NCBI RefSeq assembly: GCF_032118995.1
Contig: NC_092650.1
Span: forward strand, 5,642,001-5,706,000
Direction of reading: 5' to 3'
Source of the DNA: Asterias amurensis
Taxonomy: Eukaryota; Echinodermata; Asteroidea; Forcipulatida; Asteriidae
Length of the DNA stretch: 64,000 nucleotides
Shown here: piece after piece, positions 1 through 11,534 of the stretch
Position numbering within the stretch: the first letter of the stretch is position 1
Layout of the letters: every line of letters starts with the position of its first letter
Made by a program: the position numbers and the translations under genes
The notes under the pieces: generated by a model
Told to the model about the DNA's origin: nothing
The model's input: only the letters and a program-made list of their open reading frames with translations
Database searches by the model: none

Positions 1-183
1 CTTTGTGAAGTTCTGCAAGTCAGTTTACCGGCGGAGAAAATGTCGCCCTCTAGCGTTTTTACAGAGAAAGGTGAACTCTAAAATATTGTTTGGTATCCTA
101 TGTCGTCTGCCTAGGGCCCTCTGCCTAAAAAGTAATATAAAAACAGACACTCATGTTCGGATGTCCGACTAATGTTTTTTTTC

Positions 184-838
184 GGTCCTACTAAAAGCCG
201 ACAACAAGCCGACAACGCCGACAACAAGTCCAGAGCGCCGCCAACACGCCGCCAACACGTTTTAAATACCTCAAAAATGGCAAATAAACCATATATATTT
301 TAGAACTATATGTGTTCTGTAATATAAACATAAAGTTAATGTAAAAACTTCACAAAAAGTGTGAATTTTTAACCAGAAAAAAACTTCACTTGCACGGAAA
401 GCGGTCGGACGCCATCTTGGCTTAAAAACCGTGTTTGGACCAGACCATTATGATACGGGTAGATTTAGCACTTGTCAACAACAGAGGGCGGGCTTTATGT
501 GAAGACTTCACTGCAGTGTGCACAGTGCATGATGCCCGCCCTCTATTGCTAAGTATGACTCACCCGCATCATAATGGACTGGTCCAAACACGATTTTAAG
601 CCAAGATGGCGTCCGACCGTTCTCCGTGAACGTTAAGTTTTTTTTCTGGTTAAAAATTCACACTTTTCGTGAAGTTTTTCCATTAAATTTATGTTTGTAT
701 TACAAAACACACATAGTTCTAAAATGAATATGGTTTATTTGCCATTTTTGAGGTATTTAAAACTTGTTGGCGGCGTGTTGGCGGCGCTATAGACTTGTTG
801 TCGGCGTTGTCGGCTTGTTGTCGGCTTTTAGTAGGACC
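184..838. mobile_element. Long palindromic foldback element upstream of EDEM2
   Basis: Two arms of about 300 bp (184 to ~492 and ~530 to 838) are inverted copies of each other. The outer ends read GGTCCTACTAAAAGCCGAC and its complement, and the arms carry GCCGACAAC/GCCGCCAACAC short repeats. Flanks are T-rich on both sides (a possible T-run target duplication). No coding potential is seen. It ends about 70 bp before the EDEM2 start codon, so it overlaps the likely promoter or 5'UTR. It is a non-autonomous foldback or MITE-like element of unknown superfamily. Confidence 0.8.
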
Positions 839-910
839 CTTTTTTTTTAACGTGTAACAATAAAAATCCGCATAAACAACATCGCTTGTTTTGAAACTGT
901 CTCTGAGATT

Positions 911-3900
911 ATGGCGTATTTGCTTCAATTAGCCTTGCCAGTAAAAATATTGCTAACAGTTTGTGTCGGCCTGGTTGTGTGCGCAACATTTACAGACAAT
1001 GAAATATTACAATACAGGTAAGAACTTTAGTTAGAAGAAGGACCCGGGTGTCAGCGTTACTTACTTTTTAAATTTTACAGGATCCCTTTTTAGTTTACAC
1101 CATTTTTTTATTCGGGTCCTTCATTAGTTTATTAATAATTAATAATATTATGTAGTTAGGCATGTGTTAAGCCCGGTTCATACTTCCTGCGAATGCGAAT
1201 GCGAAGCAAATTTGACGTGAATTTGACGTCACAACCCTCCTTTGGCAGCAATATTCGCAAGTAAGTGAGTTGAGCAAAGTTGAACTGCTGCGAATTATTT
1301 GTTGCAAATTTGTGACGCCAACATTCGCTTCGTATTCGTATTCACAGGAAGTATGAACCGGGCTTTAGGGTGAGGGCTTCACTAATTACCGTCAATACAC
1401 CGTCAACACGAACAGTAACGTCAAGACACCACCAAAACCTCCAATTTACATTTAAATCGACAAGAGAGTGATAGTTGAAATGTCTCGGCTAACTCAAATT
1501 AAAAGGAAGATTATTATTGGTTTTTAGTGAGGTTTTCATTTGTTTTGTTTTTAATTTATTAAAATTGATTATTCTTTTTCATGCAAAAGATTAGTTGCGA
1601 TAACGTAATCCTCCTGCCGACGGCGTAGCCGGAGCTAGCAAAAGATGATCTCTAAAGCAGCCTCCATAGACGTTGGTCACGTAGTAATGGTCACCATCTT
1701 TCTTTTTCATAGAGCTTGTTAGTTGTACAACATTGACAACAGAGGGCACCTTGCTGCGGATGGATGGTTGTAACTTGTTGTGATATAAGTCTTGACCCAA
1801 CAACAAAGGCCAGAGGCGTCAGTGAACATTAGCAGATGGTGTACTGCACTCGTAAATGGTTATCCGCTATCGTTCACTCACCATGCTCGCAGCTTGGCCC
1901 AGCGAAACTATCCATCCTCGTATGACCAGACCAGAGTTACAGAGAGGAGCTTTTCGAATCCGAGTCGGAGTTCTTGTTTACATTTTTTAATTTTTTTTTA
2001 TTCCATTCCGCTAATTTCAAGTGAAGTTGGAGCTTTTTTTTCCTAAAATCCTTTGGATTAATGTAATTCCTTTGTTTGTGTCGTTTGCTCTTTTTGTGCA
2101 GAGAGAGAGTGCGAGCAATGTTCTACCACGGCTACGAGAATTATTTAAACAATGCTTTCCCCTATGATGAACTTCGACCTTTGACCTGCGATGGGGTAGA
2201 CTCATGGGGAAGGTTAGTATTTTTAATGACTATAGAACGAAAAAAGTGTTGGTGCGTGCGTTGAAGTTTCAAGATGCTTGGACACAGAAACAGATATTCC
2301 AAGCAAACAAAAGGAAACTTTACAATCGTTATTTACTCTGCATTGAAAAATAAGACATGACTTCAATTCGCCTTTAGGCTTTTCCAAATTAACAGCTCTC
2401 TTGTGAAAAAGTCTTTGTCCCAGTGTTTGTTCAAATCGCAAATGATTGTAAGTTTTCCCAAAACCATGGATGCGATTTGGCAGTTGTAATCAATAACTGT
2501 TTCGGTCACTGGCCAGTGATTATAACTGATGGTAAGTTCAAGCGAAACAGTTATTGGTTACGACCACCAAATCGCACCCCACGTTATGATCATGATAAAA
2601 TTGATTGGACTTCATAACTACTTTATACCTACATGTACTTGTAGTTCTTGTTCTAACAAGTTAGAAAATTAGTATTTAAAACATGATGAGAGGGCACAAA
2701 TTTGTTTGGGGAAATCCTCAAGACTGTAGTGCTTGTTACTCAAAACATTAGCTGGACAAGAAAAATGTCCACAAGATCAGAATCAAAATGAAAAACATTT
2801 GTACACAGCATCTATTAAAGGCAGTAAACACTATTGGTAATTGTCAAAGACCAGTCTTCTCACTTGTTGTATCTCAACAAATGCTTAAAATAACAAACCT
2901 GTGAAAATTTGAGCTCAATCGGTCATCGAACTTCCGAGATAATAATGAAAGAAAAAATACCCTTGGCACACGAAGTTGTGTGCATTTAGATAGTTGATTT
3001 CGAGACCTCAAGTTCTAAACTTGAGGTCTCAAAATCAAATTCGTGGAAAATTACTTCTCTCTCGAAAACTATGGCACTTCAGAGGGAGCCATTTCTCACA
3101 ATGGTTTATACCATCAACCTCTCCCCATTACTGGTCACCAAGAAAGGTTTTATGCTAATAATTATTTTGAGTGATTACCAATAGTGTCCACTGCCTTTAA
3201 ACATTTGAATATAATTTCATGAATTTGTTGGAATATAAGGTATATTATTCAATCACACAAGACTGCCGGACTTGTCTAGTCATACTTCTACTAACCCGAT
3301 GCTAAACACATTGGCCTTTGGCCTGCACCGCCCAGTGTTAATTTCCAGCCTTGGACCCAATTTCATAGAGCTGCTGAAGCACAAAAAGTACTTTTATTAA
3401 GCACAAAATAAATGAACTTACCAGAACAGGGTTATTAGCCAAAATAAAATGTCACTTTTACAATTTGTGTCTGGTATCCTGCTCTTTTCTGCTGAGCATA
3501 AAATTGTTAAGTGGTATTATTTTTGCTTTTAAAGCCATTGTACACTTTCGGTACAGAAAAAAAAAAAAAACTCACAGACTTACAAATAATTTACAGGGTT
3601 TACAGAAGGTAATGGTGAAAGATTTCTCTTGAAATATTATTTCATGAAATGCTTAACTTTTTGAGAAAACGTTAAAACAATATCAATTCTCGATAGCGAG
3701 AATTACGGATTTATTTTAAACACATGTCATGACATGGCGAAACGTGCGGAAACAAGAGTGGGTTTTCCCGTTATTTTCTCCCGACTCCGATGACCGATTG
3801 AGCCTAAATTTTCACAGATTTGTTATTATATTTTAAGTTGTGATACACGAAGTGTGGGACTTGGACAATACTGTTTACAGAAATTGGGCTCTGTATACAG

Positions 3901-6900
3901 AGGTGTTACATGATACACCCATTTTTCTGTTTTCTCCAGCTATTCTTTAACACTTATTGATGCCTTGGATACCTTGGCCATCATGGGTAACTACAGCGAG
4001 TTCAGGAGAGTTTCTAAACTGCTTGGCAACCATCTGGATTTCTCTGAAGACATCAACGTGTCTGTGTTTGAAACGAATATCAGAGGTAAATAATTTAACA
4101 ATGTCTGTGCTGATCAAATGTGAATATGAGTCGCTTGTAAAAGATAACAGTGCAAGCTGAAATAGGCCAACAGGGGTAAAATTTTCAAGACTATTATTTT
4201 ATTAAAATGCCAAATATATGTTATTTTGTATGGCAACTTCCTTCCTGATAAATAAAATCAAAAAGAGTTTAAAACTAGTTTGAAATAAAATGTGCTGGGT
4301 TTGTGTCTTCAATAAACTACTCTGTTTCTTTATCAGCTAGGAATAGACAGTTATTTGATAAATGTTACACTACTTTGATTCCATTTTTTAGGGGCATGAA
4401 ATCTTTTTATTTTTTTAGATGACCACATTACTTCAAAGTGAAATTATTGCATTTATACTATTGAAAGCTGCTCTAGGCTTCTAACCATAAATTTGTATTG
4501 CCATTAATTTTAAGTTGTCATAATGGCAATAATGCCTTGTGTTGCCCTGTTGATGTCATTTTGGACACCTCTTGCCATTTTTACATAGTTATTGGAGGAT
4601 TGCTATCTGCGCACCTATTGTCCCAGAGAGCTGGTGAAGATCTGGAGCCGGGATGGCCCTGCGTTGGACCCCTACTGGCCATGGCTGAAAAGGTAGCCAG
4701 GAGAATCCTACCAGGTAGGCAGAAACTTTGGCAACCAGTTGGCAGTATTCAAATTCACCTTTTTGTATATTTTTGTTTATTTATTTTTATTTAAAGGGTA
4801 TATGTACTTTTCCTAACAAAAAACACAGTGTCCACAGATTTACATTAAACTTACACAGTTTGAAGATTCTGATAGTAGAAAGGTTCCCTTGAAATTTTAC
4901 TTACTGAGGTGCTGTAGTTTTTGAGAAATCAGTAAACAGTTTTAGCATGTAAAAACGTATTAACCAGTTATGCTATGGTTTTGGTATAATATCATACATG
5001 TCATAACTGGTTAAGGGGATTTTGTATGCTAAAATAATTTTGGTCCATAATTTTGGTCTCATAAGACCAAAATTTTGTTGTGACTTGTTTTACTCATTTC
5101 TCAAAAACTACACAACCTTAGTTAGTAATATTTGAAGGGAAGCTTTCCACTATCATTATCTTCAAACCCTGTAAGTTTAATGTAAATCTGTGGACATTTT
5201 GAAAATCTATGGATGCTTTAATTACAAATAGCGCCATAACATGATGAATAGGAAACATGAAGAAATGTTAAATTTTAGAGGTGGGAGGAAAAACCCCAAC
5301 AGGGAAAACTCAAGCAATTTGGTTGGGACTGAAAACCTGCTCCACATGCAAGACTCTGATCTGAGGCGGGATTCAAACCGGGGTCCACAGAGGTGAAAGG
5401 CAGGGAAAGAAACCATTGACCCAACCTGTGAAGTCACTAGGTGAAAGTTCATAATTTTGTTTACAACCACAGACCTGCTTTGAACATGAAGAGACAGGTC
5501 TCTTTAAAGCCATTGGACACTCTCGGAACAGAACAACAACAAAAAGTTCACAGATTTACAAATAACTTATGTGGGTTTACAGAAGGTAATGGTGAAAGAC
5601 TTCTCTTGAAATATTATTTCATGAAATGCTTTACTTTTTGAGAAAACAGTAAAACAATTATCAATTCTCGATATCGAGAATTACGGATTTATTTTAAACA
5701 CATGTCATGACACAGCAAAACGTGCGGAAACAAGGGTGGGTTTCCCCGTTATTTTCTCGCAACTCCGATGACCGATTGAGCCTAAATCTTAACAGGTTTG
5801 TTATTTTTATATATAATTTGTGATACACGAAGTGTGGGCTTTTGGACAATACTGTTTACCGAAAGTGTCCAATGGCTTTAACGGTTTGCAAAGAAAGAAA
5901 TAGAGTGACTCTGTGATTTTAATCACAAAAAGAAAGCTGCATCTAGCAACAGAGTCCAGCATTCTCCTGAAGCTGATCAGAGCATACTGATCAAAACATC
6001 TGAGTTCTTTTCCGAATCATCACGACTCAAAAGAGATTTACACAATGGCGCTACTGCATTTCTCACATATTTATAAATAGAAGAATTTATTCTGTTTTTT
6101 TTATTATTTTGGTTACCAGCTTTTAACACACCGACGGGTATGCCCTATGGTACAGTCAACTTAGCCCACGGGGTACCAGCAGGAGAGACTCCGGTCACGT
6201 GTACAGCGTGTGTAGGAACGTACGCCATCGAGTTTGGAACGTTAAGTCGCCTGACCGGAGATCCTGTATTTGAACAGACAGCACTCCGTGCTCTCACTGC
6301 AATATGGAAATCACGATCTGATATTGGACTGGTAGGTACTTTTTTTTTGTATTCTGAACTACCTATTGCCAGGATTTCCCCAAAAAATGCTGTTTGATTA
6401 ATTTTTTTAAATATCCGGACCAATGTTTTTTCTTTGAGAAGCGTTGACTGCAGTTAATGCTTTTCAGATTGAAATTTCGGGACATAAAAGCTGTTATCTT
6501 CTTACATTGTACAAAATCACATGACTGCGTTCGTGAAATGTTTCTGAAAATGCTATATATACAATCGAAATCTGCTTTAGGCTTCTAAACCAATAGTTAT
6601 TAATTGCAAGACTTGTTGCCAAACAAAATGGAGACCGACCCATTGGACGTCCAAAACTACACTTCAAAGATGTCACGAAGAGAGATTTGGTAGACTTCAA
6701 CAACCCCACCTGGGCCCAATTTCGTAGAGCTGCTTAAGCAAAAAATTTTGCTTTTAAAAGCAAAAAAATCCTTGTTTAGTAAAATCAAATTACCAGCCAA
6801 GACTTCACTCAATTGTTATGCTAAGTAAACAACAGCTAAATACCAGTCACAAGCAATGTATATGGCATGGAATTTTGGCCAGTAACATGTGTAAAATAAG

Positions 6901-9900
6901 CAAGCAATTTTCGTGCTTAAGCAAATTTTTTGCTTAAGCAGCTCTATGAAATTGGCCCCAGGTCATGGCCTGAGTTGGCTAGCCACCACTCCAGCTGGAG
7001 GTCTATGCTGTATGATGGGATGAGACATAATCACCAACAAACTGAAAACAAAGTGAGGAGAGGAAGACGTCATTGATGGATGCATCTAAACTTGACATTG
7101 TCGTCCGCTACAGACGTCTGCCAACTGCTACTGTTACCAAACGTGTACCTTCCCTTTAACCCCACAGTTTGGTAACCACATTGATGTCTTGACAAGGAAG
7201 TGGACAGCATTGGATTCAGGGATTGGTGCAGGGGTAGATTCACTGCTGGAGTATCTCGTCAAGGGAAGCTTGCTGCTTGGGAATACAAAATTACTGGACA
7301 TGTTTTGGGGTAAATTCCTTTGTATATTCTACAAACAAATCTTCTTGCTCATCTTATTATTTTTACTATTATGTCAACAGTCGACTCTTGTTATAATATG
7401 AAACAAGATTCCTGGGACTAGCCAATAACAAACCTGTGAAAATTTGAGCTAAATCGGTCATCGAACTTGCGAGATAACAATGAAAGAAAAAAACACCCTT
7501 GTCACACGAAGTTGTGTGCGTTTAGATGGTTGATTTCGAGACCTCAAGTTCTAAATCTGAGGTCTCGAAATCAAATTCGTGGAAAATTACTTTCTTGAAA
7601 ACTATGGCACTTCAGAGGGAGCCGTTTCTCACAATGTTTTATACCATCAACCTCTCCCCATTACTTGTTACCAAGTGAGGTTTTATGCTAATCATTATTT
7701 TGAGTAATTACCAATAGTGTCCACTGCCTTTAACCCCTTGGTTCATTTATTAAAGCAGCTTGGGGTTATATGCACCCAGGCAGATGAGAAAATTTGAGGA
7801 ATTGGTTTAATTACATACATGTGTGCCTGATGAACAGGGGTAATAATGTTGTAAAGTGCCTTATTGTAAGATTTGAAAGTTGGTGATCCCCTACTTTCTT
7901 TTTCAGAGTATGAAAACTTGACGAAGCAGTTCATGAAGCGAGATGACTGGTACATGTGGGTCAACATGAAGAAAGGTCAAATCACGATGCCTGTATTCCA
8001 GTCACTGGAAGCCTACTGGCCAGGCTTGCAGGTAACGTTAACATACAACTATGCAATGAAATCTGTCAGAAAAATCAATTAGCCAAAATGGTTGGCTTGT
8101 GTGTAAAGCGCTCGCCTCTCACCAAGGTGACCCTGGTACGATTCCCGGTCAGGGCCATATATGTGAGTTGAGTTGTGCATTGGTTCTCTGCTCTGCCACA
8201 AGGGTTTTCCAGACCATCCGGTTTTCCTCCCTCTGTAAAAATCAAACACTTTTGATCTCTGGCTGTGCTCCGTGGTCATAATGGGTTGATGTGGCTGGCG
8301 CCCTTGCATGCCTGCTTCTCGAACACGCTTGCTGCGTCCTTCGCATATTCAGCTCTTAGCTGCGAGTAAGGATGATTAGCCTCCCAAATTATCATTAATT
8401 ATCAATACTATTTTAGGGTTTTCAGAATTTGAAATGTCACTGGTTTGATGAAAGACTTTTGGGGACAGTAGATGGCAGTAGACTTGTTCTCCCATAGACT
8501 AGTGTCCCTGGAATCACAGAGAGAACAAATTTTCACAGATTTACAAATAACTTACAGGGTTTACAGAAGGTATTGGTGAAAAACTTCCCTTGAAATATTA
8601 TTCCATAAAATACTTTTTGAGAAAACATTAAAACAATTATCAATTCTCGATATCAGGAAAAACGGATTTATTTTAAACAAATGTCATGATGCGGCAAAAC
8701 TGACGGGAACAAGGGTGGGTTTTCTCGTTATTTTCTCCCGTCTCCGATGACCGATTGAGCCTAAATTTTCACAGGTTTGTTATTTTATATATATACAAGT
8801 TGTGATACACGAAGTGTGGGCCTTTGGACAATACTGTTTACCAATGTCGTGCGACTGCTTTAAAGGCAGTGGACACTATTGGTAATTGTCAAAGACTAGC
8901 CTTCACAGTTGGTGTATCTCAACATATGCATAAAATAACAAACCTGTGAAAATTTGAGCTCAATCGGTCATCAAAGTTGCGAGATAATTATGAAAGAAGA
9001 AAACACCCTTATCACACGAAGTTGTGTGCGTTTAGATGGTTGATTTCGAGACCTCAAGTTCTAAACTTGAGGTCTCAAAATCAAATACGTGGAAAATTAC
9101 TTCTTTCTCCAAAACTATGGCACTTCAGAGGGAGCTGTTTCTCACAATGTTTTATACCACCAACCTCTCCCCATTACTCGTCACCAAGAAAGGTTTTATG
9201 CAAATAATTATTTTGAGTAATTACCAATAGTGTCCACTGCCTTTAAAGTTGAAATCTTCTTTTGTTCTGATTGATTACAGAGCCTTTTAGGGAAAACAGA
9301 TGAGGCCATGAGGACTTTGCATAATTACCATCAAGTGTGGCGACAATTGGGATTCACTCCGGAGTTCTTCAATATTGTTACAAATAAAGCTATCGATAAA
9401 AGAGAAGGCTACCCACTGAGGCCAGGTATAAAATGGAAATATGTGTACTTACGTATGTGTACGTTATATTATTTGTCGACCCAGGTAGTTTAAAAAAAAT
9501 TATAAATTTGAAGAGCATAATCTTTGCTTCAATGTTGTGAAGGCTAAGCATCAAGAGATACGAGTGAATGAAACGAGTTTAAAGTTGAGTTGTTTATTGA
9601 ACATACAAAGGCACATCTTCTTTGTATCTTTGTGTCCTTGAGCAAGATGCTTTGCTATAATTGTTTCTCTTCACCTAGGGGTATATACAGGTACCTGTAA
9701 GGGTAGGGGTTGATATTGTGTTTGAAAAAGCATTCGGAGAACCACGGCAGCCAAGGGGTTGTGTACTCCCCAGGGTGCTGAGAAAGATTACAGGAATGTT
9801 ATTGACCCAATGACCAGGGGTGGAGTTCACAAAGAGTTAAGACTAGTCTTATCTCGAGTTAGGGCGTGTTACTCGTCTTAGGAAAGTTTTTAATATATCC

Positions 9901-11534
9901 TAGGACAAGTCCTAACCTAACTCTCTGTGTGACATTAAAGGAACACGTTGCCTTGGATCGGACGAGTTGGTCAAAACAAAAGCGTTTGTAACCGTTTTTT
10001 ATAAAATGCATATGGTTGGAAAGATGTTTTAAAAGTAGAATACAATGATCCACACAAGTTTGCCTCGAAATTGCGTGGTTTTCCTTCTACTGTGCGAACT
10101 AACATGGTCGGCCATTTATGGGAGTCAAAATTTTGACCCCCATAAATGGCCGACGTGTTAGTCGACGAGGTAAAAGGAAAACCACGCAATTTCGAGGCAT
10201 GTTTGTGTGGATCATTGTATTCTACTTTTACACATCTTTCTACCCGTATGCATTTTATAAAAAACGGTTACAAACGCTTTTCAAAGACCAACTCGACCGA
10301 TCCAAGGCAACGTGTTCCTTTAACCACTGGGCGCTAATGTAAAGCACATTGGTACATCATTGTAAACTGCGCTATACTAGAACTAGTTTTGATCATCATT
10401 ATCCGTCTTTCATTGTTGAATTCGAATGCAGAGCTAATAGAGAGTGTGATGTACCTATACCAAGCAACCAAAGATCCATATCTTTTAGAAGTTGGACGAG
10501 ACATCCTCACATCAATAGAGACGAGTGCATGGACACCGTGTGGATACACAAGTGTAAGTAACAGACACGCAACTTTGTGTTTTTCAGTTGTCTATTGCAC
10601 TCAACAAAGCAAAAGAGAGGAGTTCAGGTGGGCAATGTTTCCTAAAGAGCTGGGCCCAGGGGCCCATTTCACAAAAAAGCTAAGATTGATCTTAAACTGC
10701 AAATCAACCCTAGTTGCTAAGTAAAGTGTAATGTCACAATTTAAATCACTATGACAATTTATCTTACAATGAATGTTAGTGCACAGCATTTTGCCTCTGG
10801 TAAGGGGGCACTCAATGTGGGAAATATAAGTTTGTACTTTAACCTACTTAAGGGTCGACAGCAAGAGCACAGGGCATCAGGCAATTGCCATGGTATGGGT
10901 TATTTCTAGGCCTGCTGCCAATGCAATTTTGTGCTTTACAGTTCTTTGTAAGTATCTAAAGACCACCCTGATCAGCTGAAAGCCTTAAATCCTGAGGTAT
11001 ACATTAACTATGTGGCCATTTTGGTCTGATGCCCAATATTTAGAAGCGTTTATTACTATTGCAATCTCATTTTTCTAATCTCATTATTACAACTGTTTGC
11101 TGCAGGTAAAAGACGTCCGGAATCACAAGCTCGATAACCGTATGGAGTCGTTCTTTCTCTCCGAAACTACAAAATACCTCTACCTCCTGTTCGATCAGGA
11201 CAACTTCTTGCATAACAACGGTAACCACGGAGATGTCATCAAGACCCCCCACGGAGAATGCGTCCTCAACGCCGGTGGTTATATTTTCAACACGGAGGCT
11301 CACCCTATTGACGTGGCGGCTCTGGACTGCTGCCACCGGGCAAAAGATGTCAATGTTTTAGAGACAATGCTAAAGGCGTTACACGGGCGCCGTGAAAAGT
11401 TTGAATTTGTGACGGATTATTTAGAAAAAAAAGCTGTGCATTGGAGCTCTGAAGGACTACCTGAGGTGGCTAATTGCTCGGTGAAATCTTTCGGAAGTAG
11501 GTGGTCGTTAATGGGGGAGATGATGGATCCGTGA
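911..11534 (+). CDS. EDEM2: EDEM2, ER degradation-enhancing alpha-mannosidase-like protein 2
   Basis: Exons: 911-1017, 2102-2212, 3940-4085, 4589-4714, 6120-6331, 7168-7309, 7907-8031, 9281-9425, 10432-10553, 11106-11534. All have GT-AG borders and matching phases, giving 554 aa (human EDEM2 is about 578). The start at 911 begins a hydrophobic signal peptide ([20 protein letters not shown]). The rest is one glycoside hydrolase family 47 domain: [20 protein letters not shown] with the acidic Glu at residue 117, [19 protein letters not shown] (Asp258), [17 protein letters not shown] (Glu426), and the calcium-binding Thr475 in FNTEAHP. EDEM2 is a soluble ER-lumen enzyme that starts mannose trimming of Man9GlcNAc2 on misfolded glycoproteins so that they enter ER-associated degradation. 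All key GH47 residues I can check are present, so it should be active. Introns hold many MITEs, a SINE and a LINE fragment. There is no KDEL-type tail. Confidence 0.97.
1169..1366. mobile_element. Palindromic MITE, family K (EDEM2 intron 1)
   Basis: Terminal inverted repeats read GCCCGGTTCATACTTCCTG and the complement, followed inwards by GCGAATGCGAATGCGAAGC and its imperfect inverse. The left flank is TTAA. A partial second copy lies at 63313-63385. Non-coding. Confidence 0.8.
2471..2577. repeat. Short imperfect hairpin repeat (EDEM2 intron 2)
   Basis: TGCGATTTGG, then AATAACTGTTTCG, are mirrored by CGAAACAGTTATT, then CCAAATCGCA, around a short centre containing CACTGGCCAGTG. It looks like a small foldback element. 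Only this copy was noticed. Confidence 0.55.
2815..3200 (+). mobile_element. Family A TTAA-MITE, full copy A1
   Basis: Bounded by TTAA on both sides, with termini close to AGGCAGTGGACACTATTGG and its inverse. Inside is a near-perfect palindrome, TTGATTTCGAGACCTCAAG, mirrored around 3020. About 385 bp, non-coding, in EDEM2 intron 2. Confidence 0.9.
3356..3512. mobile_element. Family D element fragment
   Basis: The left end CCCAATTTCATAGAGCTGCT matches the family D terminus. The interior shares the GCTGAGCATAAA and GGTATCCTGCTC motifs of other D copies. The right terminus is lost. Confidence 0.6.
3529..3895 (+). mobile_element. Family B TTAA-MITE, copy B1
   Basis: Starts at TTAA with AGCCATTGTACACTTTCGG. 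It carries the B interior (TTTACAGAAGGTAATGGTG, ATCAATTCTCGATAGCGAG palindrome, CATGTCATGACATG) and the module GATGACCGATTGAGC shared with family A. The right terminus is decayed. It ends about 45 bp before EDEM2 exon 3. Confidence 0.85.
4820..5200. mobile_element. Long-TIR MITE, family H
   Basis: The arms starting CAGTGTCCACAGATTTACAT and ending in the complementary sequence near 5195 pair over about 60 bp. The interior has AACCAGTTATG and CATAACTGGTT and a GGTCTCATAAGACC hairpin. The right half is homologous to family B (TCTCAAAAAC, AATATTTGAAGGGAAG, CCCTGTAAGTTTAATG). EDEM2 intron 4. Confidence 0.75.
5504..5881 (+). mobile_element. Family B TTAA-MITE, full copy B2
   Basis: TTAA at both ends with termini AGCCATTGGACACTCTCGG and CCGAAAGTGTCCAATGGCT. 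This is the best-preserved B copy and defines the family. EDEM2 intron 4. Confidence 0.9.
6600..7115 (+). mobile_element. LINE 3' ORF remnant interrupted by a family D MITE
   Basis: From 6627 one frame reads [20 protein letters not shown] followed by VDFNNPTW. This is the typical tail after the reverse transcriptase of CR1/L2-like non-LTR elements. After the D insertion (6714-6961) the reading resumes as [18 protein letters not shown] and runs to about 7115. It is 5'-truncated and dead. EDEM2 intron 5. Confidence 0.65.
6714..6961. mobile_element. Family D palindromic MITE, full copy
   Basis: Begins GCCCAATTTCGTAGAGCTGC and ends GCAGCTCTATGAAATTGGCC, near-perfect inverted termini. The interior has TTAAGC-rich arms. 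It is inserted into the LINE remnant around it. Confidence 0.8.
7131..7159 (+). mobile_element. Solo terminus of family A' at the exon 6 acceptor
   Basis: TACCAAACGTGTACCTTCCC followed by TTTAA is the right end of the A' variant (compare 53600-53627 and 62545-62570). The next 8 bases, ccccacag, are the 3' splice site of EDEM2 exon 6, so the element end forms most of the polypyrimidine tract. Confidence 0.75.
7427..7733 (+). mobile_element. Family A TTAA-MITE, left-truncated copy A2
   Basis: Begins inside the element at ATAACAAACCTGTGAAAATT and runs to the right terminus CCAATAGTGTCCACTGCC plus TTTAA. EDEM2 intron 6. Confidence 0.85.
8085..8400 (+). mobile_element. tRNA-derived SINE, family S1
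   Basis: The head has a box A-like TGGTTGGCTTGTGTGTAAAG and box B-like GGTACGATTCCCGGTC with the spacing of a degraded tRNA. An unrelated body of about 230 bp ends at TGCGAGTAAGGATGATTAGC. A second copy lies inverted at 47135-47462. EDEM2 intron 7. Confidence 0.8.
8500..8863 (+). mobile_element. Family B TTAA-MITE, copy B3, abutting A3
   Basis: B interior intact (TTACAGGGTTTACAGAAGG to GATACACGAAGTGTGGG); the left terminus is decayed. Its right TTAA (8860-8863) is also the left TTAA of family A copy A3. Confidence 0.85.
8860..9246 (+). mobile_element. Family A TTAA-MITE, full copy A3
   Basis: Both termini and the central palindrome are present. It shares its left TTAA with B3 and ends 34 bp before EDEM2 exon 8. 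Confidence 0.9.
9613..9800 (+). mobile_element. SINE body fragment, family S3
   Basis: Contains GTGTCCTTGAGCAAGATGC and ACCTAGGGGTATATACAGG, the body seen after the tRNA-like head at 59752. The head is missing here. EDEM2 intron 8. Confidence 0.6.
9935..10323. mobile_element. Family C palindromic TTAA-MITE, full copy C1
   Basis: TTAA at both ends, termini AGGAACACGTTGCCTTGGAT and inverse. The whole 389 bp folds as one hairpin, with GGTCGGCCATTTATGGGAGT and its complement around the centre (~10135). EDEM2 intron 8. Confidence 0.9.

Noticed and set aside
1591-1806. Minus-strand frame in EDEM2 intron 1
   Set aside because: Starts at TTG, no splice partner and no recognisable domain.
8977-9230. 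Recurrent frames such as [17 protein letters not shown] found at many sites
   Set aside because: All lie in family A MITEs. The frame covers the central palindrome and is not a gene.
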